Both the position numbers and the translations under genes were made by a program. A stretch of DNA of 64,000 nucleotides from Variovorax paradoxus EPS (lineage in GTDB: Bacteria > Pseudomonadota > Gammaproteobacteria > Burkholderiales > Burkholderiaceae_C), in assembly GCF_000184745.1 (NCBI RefSeq), contig NC_014931.1, forward strand, positions 3,038,001 through 3,102,000, given 5' to 3'. The notes under the pieces are model-generated. The model made no database searches. It saw nothing but the letters and a program-made list of their open reading frames with translations, and was not told where the DNA came from. Positions 8,807 to 22,115 of the stretch are shown one piece after another (positions within the stretch are counted from its first letter, which is position 1; each line of letters starts with the position of its first letter).

Positions 8807-9589
8807 TTATTCGGCCATGCCCCCGACGACGTTGCTGAAACCGCCGTCCACGTAGGTGATCTCGGCCGTCACGCCGCTCGCCAGGTCGCTCAGCAGGAAA
8901 GCGGCGACGTTGCCCACCTCCTCAATGGTCACGTTGCGGCGGATCGGCGAGGCGTCGGCCACGGCCGCCAGCATCTTGCCGAAGCCCTTGATGCCGCTCG
9001 CGGCCAGCGTCTTGATCGGGCCCGCGCTGATGCCGTTCACGCGCATGCCCTTCGGGCCGAGCGACGAGGCGGTGTAGCGCACCGAGGCTTCGAGTGAGGC
9101 CTTGGCCAGGCCCATGGTGTTGTAGTTGGGCAGCGCCCGCTCGGCGCCCAGGTAGGTCAGCGTGAGCAGCGCCGACTTGTCGTTGAGATAGGGCAGGGCC
9201 GCCTTGGCCATGGCCGGGAAGCTGTACGCGCTGATGTCGTGCGCGATCTTGAAGCCTTCGCGCGAGAGGCCGTCGAGGAAGTCGCCGGCGATGGATTCGC
9301 GCGGGGCGAAGCCGATGCTGTGCACGAAGCCGTCGAACTTCGGCCAGGTCTGGGCGAGGTCGGCGAAGAGCTTGTCGATCTGCGCGTCGTCGCTCACGTC
9401 GCAGTCGAAAATCAATTTCGAGTCGAAGTCTGCGGCATATTCGGTGATACGGTCCTTGAATCGCTCGCCGACATAACTGAAGGCGAGTTCCGCGCCTTGT
9501 TCGTGGCACGCCTTGGCGATGCCGTAAGCGATCGAGCGATTGCTCAACACGCCGGTGATCAACAGTTTTTTGCCGGAAAGAAAGCCCAT
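8807..9589 (-). CDS. fabI: Enoyl-[acyl-carrier-protein] reductase (NADH), FabI
   Basis: A 260-residue short-chain dehydrogenase that performs the last reduction of each fatty-acid elongation cycle and is the target of triclosan and isoniazid-class inhibitors. The FabI catalytic residues are at the canonical numbers: Tyr146, Tyr156 and Lys163 (Y-x6-K). Gly93, where triclosan resistance arises in E. coli FabI, is the wild-type residue. The ATG at 9589 gives the usual MGFLSGK N-terminus with an AAGG site. The start codon is only 37 bp from the divergent yejA start codon. Confidence 0.97.
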   Translation of the reverse strand: MGFLSGKKLLITGVLSNRSIAYGIAKACHEQGAELAFSYVGERFKDRITEYAADFDSKLIFDCDVSDDAQIDKLFADLAQTWPKFDGFVHSIGFAPRESIAGDFLDGLSREGFKIAHDISAYSFPAMAKAALPYLNDKSALLTLTYLGAERALPNYNTMGLAKASLEASVRYTASSLGPKGMRVNGISAGPIKTLAASGIKGFGKMLAAVADASPIRRNVTIEEVGNVAAFLLSDLASGVTAEITYVDGGFSNVVGGMAE

Positions 9590-9626
9590 GAAATTGCCTT
9601 GTGAAAATCTTGGGCAGAATTCTCGC

Positions 9627-11441
9627 ATGCGGTTTCTCCGGGTCGGTTGGTTGTTGGTGTGTGCGGTTCCCGCGTGGGCTGCGCATGGATATGCACTTTG
9701 GGACGACCTGAAGTACGCCCCCGGCTTCACCGCCTTCGACTACGTCAACCCCGATGCGCCCAAGGGCGGCGAACTGCGCCTGGTCAGCAACCTGCGCGTT
9801 TCCACCTTCGACAAGTACAACCCGTTCACCATCAAGGGCTCGGCACCGGCTTACCTCGACAGCCTGATCTTCGAGACGCTGCTGGCCGGCTCGATGGACG
9901 AAACCGCTTCAGGCTACGGCCTGCTGGCAGAAGACGTGGCGGTCGCCCCCGACCGCCTCAGCGTGACTTTCCGCCTCCGGCCCGAGGCGAAGTTCCACAA
10001 CGGCAAGCCGGTCGAGGCGGCCGACGTGAAGCACAGCTACGACACGCTGATCGGCCCCTTCACTTCGCCGGGCTACAAGACGCTGCTGCAGGAGGTCGAT
10101 GGTGCCGATGTGATCGATGCCCGCACGATCCGCTTCCGCTTCAAGACGCCGAACCGCGAATTGCCGCTCACCGTGGGCAGCTTGCCTGTCTTCAGTCGCG
10201 ATTGGGGCATGGAGAACGGCAAGGCCAAGCCTTTCGACCAGGTGGTGATGGACATCCCCATCGGCAGCGGTGCCTACAAGATCGGGCCCGTGCGTTTCGG
10301 CAAGGACATCACCTACGTGCGCGACCCGGGCTATTGGGGCCGCAGCCTTGCGGTGAATCGTGGCAGCTACAACTTCGATCGCATCACGGTCAAGATCTAC
10401 AAGGACAACACGGCCCGCCTCGAGGCGCTGAAGGCCGGCGAGTTCGACATGATGAGCTTCTACTCGGCCGGCGACTGGGCGCGGCGGGTCACCGGCAAGC
10501 GCTTCGATAGCGGCGAGCTCATCAAGCACGAGTTCCAGCACAAGAAGCCCGCGGGCTTCCAGAGCTACGTGCTCAACAGCCGCCGGGACAAGCTCAAGGA
10601 CCCACGCGTGCGCGAAGCGCTCGGGCTGGCGCTGGACTACGAGTGGATGAACCGTCAGATGTTCTACGGCGGCTATCCGCGCGTGAAGGACCTGTTCGGC
10701 AACACCGACTGCGAAGCGCAGGGCCTGCCTTCGGCGGAGGAAAAGGCCTTGCTGGAGCGCTGGCGCGGCAAGATTCCAGACGCCAGCTTCGGTCCGATGT
10801 ACACGCCGCCCACGACCGAGGGTGCGGACCACTCGCTGCGCAACAACCTGCGCCGCGCGCGCGAGTTGCTCAAGGAAGCTGGCTGGGAGTACCGCGACGG
10901 CGCGCTGCGCAATGCGAAGGGCGATGCCATGACGCTCGAGTATCTGGACAGCAGGGAAGGCGGCGTGCGCACGGTGTCGCCGTGGGTCCGCAATCTCGAA
11001 AAGCTCGGCATCACGCTCAATTTCTCGTCTGTCGATTTCGCGCTCTACCAAGAACGGCTGGATCGGTTCGAGTTCGACATCACAACCATCAATTTCCCCG
11101 GCACCAACAACCCGGGCCAGCAACTGCTCGAAATTTTCGGCAGCAAGGCCGCCAAGACGGAGAGCTCGGGCAACTACATGGGCGTGTCCACGCCGGCGGT
11201 CGATGCCTTGCTCAAGGACATCGTCGATGCCGACACCAAGGCCGAGCTGCTGCCCGCCTGCCGGGCGCTGGACCGGGTCATCATGCACAGCCACTACCTG
11301 ATTCCTCAATGGACGCTGAGTTCGCACCGTGTCGTGTACGACGACTGGCGACTGGCGTTCAAGGCGCCGATGCCGCCGTATGCCGCGGCCGAGGGCTGGA
11401 TCATGGGCACCTGGTGGGCCAAGCCGCCAAAGAAGCCATAG
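9627..11441 (+). CDS. yejA: Peptide/oligopeptide ABC transporter substrate-binding protein (YejA-like)
   Basis: A 604-residue SBP family 5 protein. Residues 1-18 form a Sec signal peptide ending AWA. The family features '[17 protein letters not shown]' and '[14 protein letters not shown]' are of the YejA type, which binds long or modified peptides (in enterics, microcin C and antimicrobial peptides). Length is normal. It is the first gene of a yejA-yejB-yejE-yejF operon (18-bp gap to yejB). The start at 9627 is chosen because an upstream in-frame ATG at 9540 would overlap the fabI coding region and lacks a signal sequence. Confidence 0.92.
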   Translation: MRFLRVGWLLVCAVPAWAAHGYALWDDLKYAPGFTAFDYVNPDAPKGGELRLVSNLRVSTFDKYNPFTIKGSAPAYLDSLIFETLLAGSMDETASGYGLLAEDVAVAPDRLSVTFRLRPEAKFHNGKPVEAADVKHSYDTLIGPFTSPGYKTLLQEVDGADVIDARTIRFRFKTPNRELPLTVGSLPVFSRDWGMENGKAKPFDQVVMDIPIGSGAYKIGPVRFGKDITYVRDPGYWGRSLAVNRGSYNFDRITVKIYKDNTARLEALKAGEFDMMSFYSAGDWARRVTGKRFDSGELIKHEFQHKKPAGFQSYVLNSRRDKLKDPRVREALGLALDYEWMNRQMFYGGYPRVKDLFGNTDCEAQGLPSAEEKALLERWRGKIPDASFGPMYTPPTTEGADHSLRNNLRRARELLKEAGWEYRDGALRNAKGDAMTLEYLDSREGGVRTVSPWVRNLEKLGITLNFSSVDFALYQERLDRFEFDITTINFPGTNNPGQQLLEIFGSKAAKTESSGNYMGVSTPAVDALLKDIVDADTKAELLPACRALDRVIMHSHYLIPQWTLSSHRVVYDDWRLAFKAPMPPYAAAEGWIMGTWWAKPPKKP

Positions 11442-11459
11442 AAGAGAAGGAACGCCGCC

Positions 11460-12500
11460 ATGCTCTCCTATGTTCTCAAGCGACTGCTGCTGTTCATTCC
11501 CACGCTGCTGGGCGTGCTCCTGGTCACCTTCCTCGTCATCCAGTTCGTGCCCGGTGGGCCAGTGGAGCAATACCTGGCCGAGGCGAAAACCGCGGGCGTC
11601 GGTGGCGGGGGCGGTGGTTTCGAGTCGGGCGGCGGCTCCTACCGGGGTAACCAGGGCGTCGATCCCAAGCGCCTGGAGCAGATCAAGGCGCTGTACGGCT
11701 TCGACAAGCCACCGCACGAGCGCCTCTGGCTGATGCTCGGGCAGTTCGTGCGCTTCGACCTGGGCAAGAGTTTCTTCCAGAACAAGGACGTGTGGACGCT
11801 GATCCTCGAAAAGCTGCCCGTATCGATCAGCCTCGGCCTCTGGACCTTCTTCATCAGCTACGGCGTGGCGGTGCCGCTGGGCGTGGCCAAGGCGGTGCGC
11901 GCTGGTTCGCGCTTCGACCTCATCACCACACTCATCGTGCTGATCGGCTATGCCATTCCGGGCTTCGTGCTGGGTGTGGCGCTGCTGGTGATCTTCGGGG
12001 GGCAGCTGCAATGGTTTCCGCTACGCGGGCTGACTTCCTCGAACTGGGACGAACTCAGTTGGGGCGCCCGCATCGTCGACTACCTCTGGCACATCACCTT
12101 GCCGGTCACGGCCATGGTGCTCGGCAGCTTCGCGGTGACGGCCATGCTGACCAAGAACTCGTTCCTCGAGGAGATCCGAAAGCAATACGTGCTGACCGCG
12201 CGCGCCAAAGGGCTGGGCGAGCGGCAGGTGCTCTGGAAGCACGTGTTCCGCAACGCGCTCATCCCCATCATCACCGGGCTGCCGGCTGCGTTCATCGGCT
12301 CGTTCTTCGCGGGATCGCTGCTCATCGAGACGCTGTTCTCGCTCGACGGCCTGGGTCTGCTGGGCTACGAAAGCGTGATCCGCCGCGACTACCCCGTGGT
12401 GCTGGGCACCCTCTATATCTTTACGCTGATCGGCCTGGTGACCAAGCTGATCTCCGATCTCTGCTACGTCTGGGTGGACCCGCGTGTCAAATTCGACTGA
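11460..12500 (+). CDS. yejB: Peptide ABC transporter permease YejB
   Basis: A 346-residue inner-membrane permease of the BPD_transp_1 type with six predicted helices. The first helix is followed by a periplasmic loop containing a Gly/Ser-rich insertion (GGGGGGFESGGGS, about residues 46-58). The EAA loop that contacts the ATPase is seen near residues 240-260 ('RAKGLGERQVLWKHVFRNAL'). A GAGAAGG site precedes the ATG. Its last 17 bp overlap the start of yejE, consistent with translational coupling and one transport complex. Confidence 0.95.
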   Translation: MLSYVLKRLLLFIPTLLGVLLVTFLVIQFVPGGPVEQYLAEAKTAGVGGGGGGFESGGGSYRGNQGVDPKRLEQIKALYGFDKPPHERLWLMLGQFVRFDLGKSFFQNKDVWTLILEKLPVSISLGLWTFFISYGVAVPLGVAKAVRAGSRFDLITTLIVLIGYAIPGFVLGVALLVIFGGQLQWFPLRGLTSSNWDELSWGARIVDYLWHITLPVTAMVLGSFAVTAMLTKNSFLEEIRKQYVLTARAKGLGERQVLWKHVFRNALIPIITGLPAAFIGSFFAGSLLIETLFSLDGLGLLGYESVIRRDYPVVLGTLYIFTLIGLVTKLISDLCYVWVDPRVKFD

Positions 12501-13533
12501 GACGGCCCCGCACATCTCGCCCGGCCGCCGCGCCTGGATGCGCTTCAAGCGCAACCGGCTCGGTTACTGGAGCCTGGTGATCTTCACGTTCATGGTGGTA
12601 CTGAGCCTCTTTGCCGAGGTGCTGTCCACCGACAAGCCGCTGATCGTGCGCTATCAGGGCCAGACCTATTTCCCCGTGCTGCGCGACTATTCCGAGAAGA
12701 CATTTGGCGGCGACTTCGAGACGCCGGCCGACTACCTTGACCCCTTCATTCGCGACCGGATCACAGCCGGCGACAACTGGGCGGTCTTTGCGCCCAACAC
12801 CTACGGTGCCAAGACGCTCAACTACTTCGCGAAGGCCCCGAGTCCGGCGGCGCCCTCGGCCGACAACTGGCTCGGCACCGACGACCGCGGCCGCGACCTG
12901 CTGGCCCAGCTGATCTACGGCTTTCGCGTGAGTGTGCTGTTCGCGCTCGCGCTCACGGTCATCGGCACGGTGCTGGGCGTGGCGGCGGGCGCGGTTCAGG
13001 GCTACTTCGCGGGGAGGATCGACCTCGCGTTCCAGCGCTTCATCGAGATCTGGGGCTCGATGCCGGAGCTCTACCTGCTGATCATCTTCAGCGCCATCTT
13101 CAAGCCGAGCGTGACGCTGCTGCTCATCCTGCTGAGCCTCTTCGGCTGGATGGCCCTGTCGGACTACGTGCGCGCCGAGTTCCTGCGCAACCGCCAGATG
13201 GATTACGTGCGCGCCGCGCGTGCGCTCGGCGTCAGCAACCTGCAGATCATGTGGCGCCACATCCTGCCGAACAGCATGGTGCCTGTCGTCACTTTCCTGC
13301 CGTTTCGCATGAGCGCGGCGATTCTGGCGCTGACCTCGCTCGACTTTCTCGGCCTCGGGGTGCCGCCCGGCACGCCGTCGCTGGGCGAATTGCTGAACCA
13401 GGGCAAGTCGAGCATCGACGCCTGGTGGATCTCGCTGTCGACCTTCGGCGTGCTCGTCATCACGCTCATGTTGCTGACTTTCATGGGTGACGCGCTGCGT
13501 GATGCGCTCGATCCGCGGAAGGCGGACAAGTGA
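12484..13533 (+). CDS. yejE: Peptide ABC transporter permease YejE
   Basis: A 349-residue second permease of the Yej system. One helix near the N-terminus (about 28-48) precedes a large periplasmic loop, followed by five helices with the EAA motif near 'RAARALGVSNLQIMWRHILPN'. The GTG at 12484 lies inside the end of yejB; this start is preferred because no other start codon with a better site occurs before the first helix. It pairs with YejB to form the membrane channel. Confidence 0.93.
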   Translation: MSNSTETAPHISPGRRAWMRFKRNRLGYWSLVIFTFMVVLSLFAEVLSTDKPLIVRYQGQTYFPVLRDYSEKTFGGDFETPADYLDPFIRDRITAGDNWAVFAPNTYGAKTLNYFAKAPSPAAPSADNWLGTDDRGRDLLAQLIYGFRVSVLFALALTVIGTVLGVAAGAVQGYFAGRIDLAFQRFIEIWGSMPELYLLIIFSAIFKPSVTLLLILLSLFGWMALSDYVRAEFLRNRQMDYVRAARALGVSNLQIMWRHILPNSMVPVVTFLPFRMSAAILALTSLDFLGLGVPPGTPSLGELLNQGKSSIDAWWISLSTFGVLVITLMLLTFMGDALRDALDPRKADK

Positions 13534-15170
13534 GCGACATGAACCCAAATACAAAAAAGCCCTTGCTCGACGTGACCGGCCTGCGGGTCTCCTTCAGCGG
13601 CAAGGAAGTCGTACACGGCATCGACTTCCAGATTGCCGCGGGCGAAAAACTCGCGCTGGTGGGTGAATCGGGCTCGGGCAAGACCGTCACAGCGCTGTCG
13701 CTGCTGCGCCTCGTCCAGAACGCCGACCTCGCGGGCGTCGCGCGGCTCTTCGGCCCCGAATCCTCGCAGGGCGCACGTGACCTGCTGTCGATTCCCGAGC
13801 GCGAGCTGCGCGGCATCCGCGGCAAGGAGATCGCGATGATCTTCCAGGAGCCGATGACCGCCCTCAACGCGCTCTACAGCGTGGGCGACCAGATCGCCGA
13901 GGTGCTGGAGCTGCACGAAGGGCTGTCCGCCCGCGCGGCGCAAGCGGCAGCCGTCCAGCTGCTGGCCGACACCGGCATTCCGGAGCCCGCGCGGCGGGCG
14001 AGGTCGTTCCCGCATCAGCTCTCGGGCGGCCAGCGCCAGCGCGCCATGATCGCCATGGCGCTCGCCTGCAAGCCGCGCCTCCTGCTGGCCGACGAACCGA
14101 CCACCGCGCTCGACGTCACGGTGCGCGCGCAGATCCTCGAACTGCTCGCGGAGTTGCAGCGCAAGTACGGCATGGCCGTGCTGCTGATCACCCATGACCT
14201 GAACCTCGTGCGCCGTTTTGCCGACCGCGTGGCGGTGATGGAGAACGGCCACATCGTCGAGCACGGCGCCGTGGCCACGGTCTTCGACGCCCCGCAGCAC
14301 GCCTACACCCACAAGCTGATCGACAGCCATCCGGAGCGCGACGTGGCGGCGGTGGCGGCGCAGGCAGACGCAGCCCCTCTGCTCGAAGCCAAGGCCCTGC
14401 GAGTGAGCTATCCGGTGCCGAGGCCGGGCTTTGCCGGGTGGTTCCGCAAGGGCGAATTCATTGCGGTGCGGGGCGCCGATTTCCGCATCGTGCCGGGCGA
14501 GACGCTGGGTGTGGTCGGCGAGTCGGGCTCGGGCAAATCGACACTGGCGCTCGCGGCGCTCGGGCTGCTGAAGCATCGGGGCGAGCTGAAGGTGGACGGC
14601 AAGGGGTGGGCGGTCGATCGCGCATCGGACCTGGCGCTTCGCCGCACGATGCAGGTGGTGTTCCAGGACCCGTTCTCCTCGCTCTCGCCGCGCATGACGG
14701 TCGAGCAGATCGTGGGGGAGGGCCTGCGCGTCCACGCACCGGAACTCGACACGAAGGCGCGCAGGGCTCGCTCGCTCACTGCGCTGGCGGACGTGGGGCT
14801 GACCGAGGCGCAGTTTCCCGCGCTGCTCGACCGCTATCCGCACGAGTTCTCGGGCGGCCAGCGGCAGCGGCTCGCGATCGCGCGCGCCTTGATCGTCGAT
14901 CCGCAACTGCTGGTGCTCGACGAGCCGACCAGCGCGCTCGATGTGACGATCCAGAAGCAGGTGCTGGGCCTGCTGCAGCGCCTGCAGCGCGAGCGGGGAC
15001 TGAGCTATTTGCTGATCACCCATGACGTCGAGGTGATCCGCGCCATGGCGCACCAGGTCATCGTGATGAAGGACGGGGCGATCCTCGAGACCGGGACTGT
15101 CGAGCGCGTGCTGGATGCGCCGGAGCATCCCTATACGCAGAAACTGGTGGCCGCCGCGCTGCTGGAATAA
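13530..15170 (+). CDS. yejF: Peptide ABC transporter ATP-binding protein YejF (two fused ATPase domains)
   Basis: A 546-residue protein with two ABC ATPase domains that power YejBE. Domain 1 has Walker A GESGSGKT (about residue 47), signature LSGGQRQR and Walker B LLLADEPT; domain 2 repeats these as GESGSGKS (about 330), FSGGQRQR and LLVLDEPT. Each domain ends with an oligopeptide-transporter C-terminal region (HAYTHKL, HPYTQKL). It starts at a GTG overlapping the yejE stop (GTGA); an ATG three codons later is a possible alternative. Confidence 0.95.
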   Translation: MSDMNPNTKKPLLDVTGLRVSFSGKEVVHGIDFQIAAGEKLALVGESGSGKTVTALSLLRLVQNADLAGVARLFGPESSQGARDLLSIPERELRGIRGKEIAMIFQEPMTALNALYSVGDQIAEVLELHEGLSARAAQAAAVQLLADTGIPEPARRARSFPHQLSGGQRQRAMIAMALACKPRLLLADEPTTALDVTVRAQILELLAELQRKYGMAVLLITHDLNLVRRFADRVAVMENGHIVEHGAVATVFDAPQHAYTHKLIDSHPERDVAAVAAQADAAPLLEAKALRVSYPVPRPGFAGWFRKGEFIAVRGADFRIVPGETLGVVGESGSGKSTLALAALGLLKHRGELKVDGKGWAVDRASDLALRRTMQVVFQDPFSSLSPRMTVEQIVGEGLRVHAPELDTKARRARSLTALADVGLTEAQFPALLDRYPHEFSGGQRQRLAIARALIVDPQLLVLDEPTSALDVTIQKQVLGLLQRLQRERGLSYLLITHDVEVIRAMAHQVIVMKDGAILETGTVERVLDAPEHPYTQKLVAAALLE

Positions 15171-15189
15171 AACGAAAAGAGAAGAAGAA

Positions 15190-16386
15190 ATGTCGGTAAA
15201 CGGACAGGACCGCCGCGGCGCCTGGCGCGCAGCGCTGGCCTGCATGGTCACGCTGGCGGTGGCGATGGGGCTCGGGCGATTCGCCTTTACGCCGATGCTG
15301 CCCATCATGCTGGGCGAGGGAAAACTGGAACTGGCCGGGGGCGGGGTGCTGGCGTCGCTCAATTACCTGGGCTACTTCCTTGGAGCGGTGAGCTGCGCGG
15401 CCATCGGGATCAAGGCGTCGAGCATGGTCCGGGGCGGGCTGGCCGCGACGGCGGCCTTGCTGATCGGCATGGGCCTGCTCCACAGCTTCACGGGCTGGGG
15501 CATCCTGCGGGCGGCGGCGGGTGTGATGAGCGCCTGGGTCTTCGTGTTCGCCTCGGGCTGGGGCCTGCGGCGGCTGGCTGAAACGAATTCGCCGATGCTG
15601 GCCGGCGTGATCTATACGGGGCCGGGCATTGGGATCGCCATGACCGGGCTGCTCGGCGGCGCGTTGGGGCGCTGGGGTTCGGAGGTGGGGTGGATCGGGC
15701 TGGGCTTGCTGGCCGTGGTGCTCATCGCGATCATCTGGCGCGTGTTCGATGATGGTGAAGCCGCGCAGGGCAGCGGCACGAAGACGCCTGTGGCCGCAAG
15801 CAGCGCCATGGCGTCAGGCGCGGATCGCAGCGATGCGATCTGGCTGGTGGCGCTCTATGGGCTGGCAGGCTTCGGCTACATCATCACGGCCACCTTCCTG
15901 CCCGTGATCGCGCGCCAGGCGCTGCCCGAATCGTCCTGGCCCGACTTCTTCTGGCCGCTGTTCGGCGCGGCCATCATTCCCGGCGCGTTGATCGGCGCTC
16001 GCGCGCCCACCCATTGGGACAACCGGCTACTGTTGGCGGCCGCTTATGCGCTGCAGGCGCTCGGCGTGGTGCTCTCCGTGGCTTGGCCCACGATCGGCGG
16101 GTTCGCGATGGGCAGCCTGCTGCTTGGGATGCCGTTCACCGCGATCACGCTTTTTGCCATGCGAGAGGCGCGCCGGCTGCGCGGCAATTCAGCTGCAGGG
16201 CTGATCGGCTACGCCACGGCGTCCTACGGGGTGGGGCAGATCATCGGACCGCTGTTTGCGGCGCCGCTGGCCCAGCGCACCGGCTCCTTCGAGCAGCCGC
16301 TGCTGGTTGCGGCGGCGGCACTGGCCCTCGGCGCGGTGCTGTTTGCGGTGGTCTGGTCGAAATCTCGCCGTTTGAATGCTGGCTGA
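15190..16386 (+). CDS. YbfB/YjiJ family MFS transporter
   Basis: A 398-residue membrane protein with about 12 helices. The opening 'MGLGRFAFTPMLPIML' and the 'GRWG' and 'YGVGQIIGPLFA' segments match the YbfB/YjiJ major-facilitator family, whose substrates are mostly unknown. The ATG at 15190 follows AAGAGAAGAAG. It lies 19 bp after yejF on the same strand and may be read with the importer, possibly as an exporter of products derived from the imported peptides, but this is only positional inference. Confidence 0.85.
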   Translation: MSVNGQDRRGAWRAALACMVTLAVAMGLGRFAFTPMLPIMLGEGKLELAGGGVLASLNYLGYFLGAVSCAAIGIKASSMVRGGLAATAALLIGMGLLHSFTGWGILRAAAGVMSAWVFVFASGWGLRRLAETNSPMLAGVIYTGPGIGIAMTGLLGGALGRWGSEVGWIGLGLLAVVLIAIIWRVFDDGEAAQGSGTKTPVAASSAMASGADRSDAIWLVALYGLAGFGYIITATFLPVIARQALPESSWPDFFWPLFGAAIIPGALIGARAPTHWDNRLLLAAAYALQALGVVLSVAWPTIGGFAMGSLLLGMPFTAITLFAMREARRLRGNSAAGLIGYATASYGVGQIIGPLFAAPLAQRTGSFEQPLLVAAAALALGAVLFAVVWSKSRRLNAG

Positions 16387-16398
16387 GCACCAAAGCCC

Positions 16399-16427
16399 CT
16401 TCATTTATCACACGAATAGCATATAAT
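16399..16427 (+). promoter_or_regulatory. Putative sigma-70 promoter of the rimP-nusA-infB operon
   Basis: A perfect -10 box TATAAT at 16422-16427, with a weak -35 (CTTCAT, 17-bp spacing) at 16399-16404. It lies in the AT-rich gap after the MFS gene and about 160 bp upstream of rimP, in front of the terminator-like hairpin at 16443-16473. Confidence 0.6.
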
Positions 16428-16442
16428 TCGAGGCTCACGACC

Positions 16443-16473
16443 AAACGGGCGGGTACCAACCGCCCGTTTTTTT
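16443..16473 (+). promoter_or_regulatory. Intrinsic-terminator hairpin in the rimP leader (candidate attenuator)
   Basis: A 10-bp perfect stem AAACGGGCGG / CCGCCCGTTT (arms 16443-16452 and 16460-16469, 7-base loop) runs into seven T. It lies downstream of the TATAAT promoter and upstream of rimP, so it can stop transcripts made from that promoter before the operon. It may also end transcripts coming from the MFS gene. Leader attenuation of this operon is known in gammaproteobacteria, where NusA autoregulates it. Confidence 0.75.
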
Positions 16474-16583
16474 GGTCTATGCATTCTTGATCATTCGTTA
16501 CGTTCGCTGAGAACGCGGCATTCGTGCATTGGCGGATATCGCGAATTCGGCGAATTGAGTATTTAAAAGGCACTTTCGAACAC

Positions 16584-17231
16584 GTGGCATTGCAGCAAAT
16601 AGTGGAACAAACCGTGGCCGGTCTTGGCTACGACCTGGTCGAGATCGAACGCTCGGCCGGGGGATTGCTGCGCGTGACGATTGATTTGCCTTGGACGGCC
16701 CCCACCTCCGAAGCTGTGGCGGCCGGTGTGCCAGAGCCCTTCGTGACGGTCGAAGACTGCGAGAAGGTGACGCGGCAACTGCAATTCGCGCTCGAGGTCG
16801 ATGGTGTCGATTACAAGCGGCTCGAGGTGTCCTCGCCCGGTATCGACAGGCCGTTGCGCAACGAGCAGGATTTCGAGCGTTTCGTGGGTTCGGTGATCGA
16901 CCTCACGCTCAAGGCGCCCATGGGCGCGGCGGCGGCGGGCCAGGTGTCCGCCACCCGCAAGAAATTTCGCGGCACGCTGGAGCGTGCTGAAAAGGCAGAA
17001 GGGGCTGACGCAGCCCCGGGCTGGCAAATCGTCTGGAGCGATGCGCCCAAGCCCAAGCCGGGTCAAAAAGTGAGCAAGAAGCGCGCGCCTGCACCGTTGC
17101 ATGCGTTGGGCTTCGTATTGGACGAGCTGCGCGATGCGCGGCTCGCGCCGATTGTGGATTTCAAGGGCCGCAAGGCCAAAACCCAACCGGGTTTTTCGGA
17201 CATTGACGACGGAACGAACGTTCCTGACTGA
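16584..17231 (+). CDS. rimP: Ribosome maturation factor RimP
   Basis: A 215-residue RimP, which assists maturation of the 30S subunit. The N-terminal domain carries the family signature 'GYDLVEIE' near the start, followed by 'SSPGIDRPL' (about 90). The C-terminal SH3-like domain is preceded by an unusually long Lys/Pro-rich insertion (about 150-180, '[13 protein letters not shown]'), which makes the protein longer than the roughly 150-residue E. coli form. The GTG at 16584 gives the usual N-terminus; an AAAAGG lies about 13 bases upstream. It is the first gene of the operon and is followed by nusA after 16 bp. Confidence 0.9.
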   Translation: MALQQIVEQTVAGLGYDLVEIERSAGGLLRVTIDLPWTAPTSEAVAAGVPEPFVTVEDCEKVTRQLQFALEVDGVDYKRLEVSSPGIDRPLRNEQDFERFVGSVIDLTLKAPMGAAAAGQVSATRKKFRGTLERAEKAEGADAAPGWQIVWSDAPKPKPGQKVSKKRAPAPLHALGFVLDELRDARLAPIVDFKGRKAKTQPGFSDIDDGTNVPD

Positions 17232-17247
17232 CAAGAGGAGTGGTGGC

Positions 17248-18741
17248 ATGAATCGCGAAATGTTGATGTTGGTGGATGCGATCTCGCGCGAGAAGAACGT
17301 CGAACGTGACGTCGTCTTCGGCGCGGTCGAATCCGCACTGGCGCAAGCCACCAAGAAGCTCCATCAGGGCGATGTGGACATCCGCGTCGCCGTCGATCGC
17401 GACAGCGGCGACTACGAAACCTTCCGCCGCTGGCACGTCGTTCCCGACGAAGCCGGCCTGCAGCTGCCCGACCAGGAAATCCTCCTGTTCGAAGCCAAGG
17501 AAGAAATGTCGGACATCGAAGTCGGCGAGTACATCGAAGAAGCGGTGGACTCGGTGCCGATCGGCCGCATCGGCGCCATGGCCGCCAAGCAGGTCATCCT
17601 GCAGAAGATCCGCGACGCCGAGCGCGAGATGCTGCTCAACGACTTCATGTCGCGCGGCGACAAGATCTTTGTCGGCACCGTCAAGCGCCTGGACAAGGGC
17701 GACATCATCGTGGAGGCCGGCCGCGTCGAAGGGCGCCTGCGCCGCAGCGAGATGATCGCCAAGGAAAACCTGCGCAATGGCGACCGCGTGCGGGCCATGA
17801 TCATGGAAGTCGACCTGACGCTGCGCGGCGCGCCGATCATCCTGTCGCGCTCGGCGCCCGAATTCATGATCGAGCTGTTCCGCCAGGAAGTGCCCGAAAT
17901 CGAACAGGGCCTGCTCGAAATCAAGAGCTGTGCCCGTGACCCGGGGTCGCGCGCCAAGATCGCCGTGCTCTCGCACGACAAGCGCGTCGACCCGATCGGC
18001 ACCTGCGTCGGCGTGCGCGGCACCCGCGTCAACGCTGTCACGAACGAACTCGCCGGCGAGCGCGTCGACATCGTGCTGTGGAGCGAAGACCCGGCCCAGT
18101 TCGTGATCGGCGCCCTGGCGCCAGCGAACGTGTCCTCGATCGTGGTGGACGAAGAAAAGCACGCCATGGACGTGGTGGTCGACGAGGAAAACCTCGCCAT
18201 CGCCATCGGCCGCGGCGGCCAGAACGTGCGCCTGGCTTCCGACCTCACCGGTTGGAAGATCAACATCATGGACGCCAACGAGTCGGCCCAGAAGCAGGCG
18301 ACCGAAACGGATGCCAGCCGCAAGCTCTTCATGGAAAAGCTCGACGTCGACGAGGAAATCGCCGACATCCTGATCGCCGAAGGCTTCAACAGCCTGGAAG
18401 AAGTCGCCTATGTGCCGATTTCCGAAATGCTCGAGATCGAAGCATTCGACGAAGACACGATCAATGAGCTGCGCTCGCGTGCCAAGGATGCGCTGCTGAC
18501 CATGGAAATCGCCAAGGAAGAGGGCGTCGAGACCCAGTCGTCGGTATCGCAGAACCTGCGCGACCTCGAAGGCCTGGACCCCGAGCTGATTCCCAAGTTG
18601 GCCGAAGCGGGTGTGAACACCCGTGACGACCTCGCCGACCTCGCGGTCGATGAACTCACCGAGATCACCGGCCACAGCGCCGATGACGCCAAAGCCCTCA
18701 TCTTGAAAGCCCGCGAACATTGGTTCGCCGGCCAAGAGTGA
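17248..18741 (+). CDS. nusA: Transcription termination/antitermination factor NusA
   Basis: A 497-residue NusA (E. coli 495). Domains in order: N-terminal RNA polymerase-binding domain (1-130), S1 (about 135-200), KH1 and KH2 (about 205-345, with '[10 protein letters not shown]' and '[12 protein letters not shown]'), then two C-terminal acidic helix-hairpin-helix repeats (about 365-425 and 440-495), present in full as in other proteobacteria. An AGAGGAG site precedes the ATG. It modulates pausing, termination and rRNA antitermination and probably controls its own operon through the leader hairpin. Confidence 0.97.
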   Translation: MNREMLMLVDAISREKNVERDVVFGAVESALAQATKKLHQGDVDIRVAVDRDSGDYETFRRWHVVPDEAGLQLPDQEILLFEAKEEMSDIEVGEYIEEAVDSVPIGRIGAMAAKQVILQKIRDAEREMLLNDFMSRGDKIFVGTVKRLDKGDIIVEAGRVEGRLRRSEMIAKENLRNGDRVRAMIMEVDLTLRGAPIILSRSAPEFMIELFRQEVPEIEQGLLEIKSCARDPGSRAKIAVLSHDKRVDPIGTCVGVRGTRVNAVTNELAGERVDIVLWSEDPAQFVIGALAPANVSSIVVDEEKHAMDVVVDEENLAIAIGRGGQNVRLASDLTGWKINIMDANESAQKQATETDASRKLFMEKLDVDEEIADILIAEGFNSLEEVAYVPISEMLEIEAFDEDTINELRSRAKDALLTMEIAKEEGVETQSSVSQNLRDLEGLDPELIPKLAEAGVNTRDDLADLAVDELTEITGHSADDAKALILKAREHWFAGQE

Positions 18742-18765
18742 TGGTCATGGAGGCACGAAACCAAT

Positions 18766-21720
<2,955 letters not shown>

Positions 21721-21741
21721 GCGTTCGAAGCGAGAGCGTTC

Positions 21742-22113
21742 ATGCCCAAAAGAAAAGCCGCCGCCCCCAACCGCGCCTTCAAGGTCGCCGACCAGATCCA
21801 GCGCGATCTGACGGAACTGATCGCGCGCGAGTTGAAGGACCCGCGCGTGGGCATGGTCACGATCCAGGCGGTCGAGGTCACGCCCGACTATGCGCACGCG
21901 AAGGTCTACTTCAGCCTGCTCACGGGCGACGTGGCCGAGACCACCGAAGCGCTTAACCAGGCCGCGGGGTTCCTCCGCAATGGCCTGTTCAAGCGCCTCC
22001 ATATCCACACTGTGCCCACGCTGCACTTCCTGTTCGACCGCACCACCGAGCGCGCGGCCGACATGAACGCGCTGATCGCGCAGGCTGTCGCTTCGCGCTC
22101 GAAAGACGAATAG
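21742..22113 (+). CDS. rbfA: 30S ribosome-binding factor RbfA
   Basis: A 123-residue KH-like protein that binds the 30S subunit late in 16S rRNA maturation and is needed for growth at low temperature. It has the family's '[13 protein letters not shown]' opening, '[17 protein letters not shown]' and 'PTLHFLFD' segments. The position 21 bp after infB and 2 bp before truB is the standard operon order. Confidence 0.96.
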   Translation: MPKRKAAAPNRAFKVADQIQRDLTELIARELKDPRVGMVTIQAVEVTPDYAHAKVYFSLLTGDVAETTEALNQAAGFLRNGLFKRLHIHTVPTLHFLFDRTTERAADMNALIAQAVASRSKDE

Positions 22114-22115
22114 CG

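Noticed and set aside
16443..16473. Simple terminator of the MFS gene only
   Set aside because: The TATAAT promoter lies upstream of the hairpin, so it must also affect rimP transcripts; kept as a candidate attenuator, with the terminator role not excluded.
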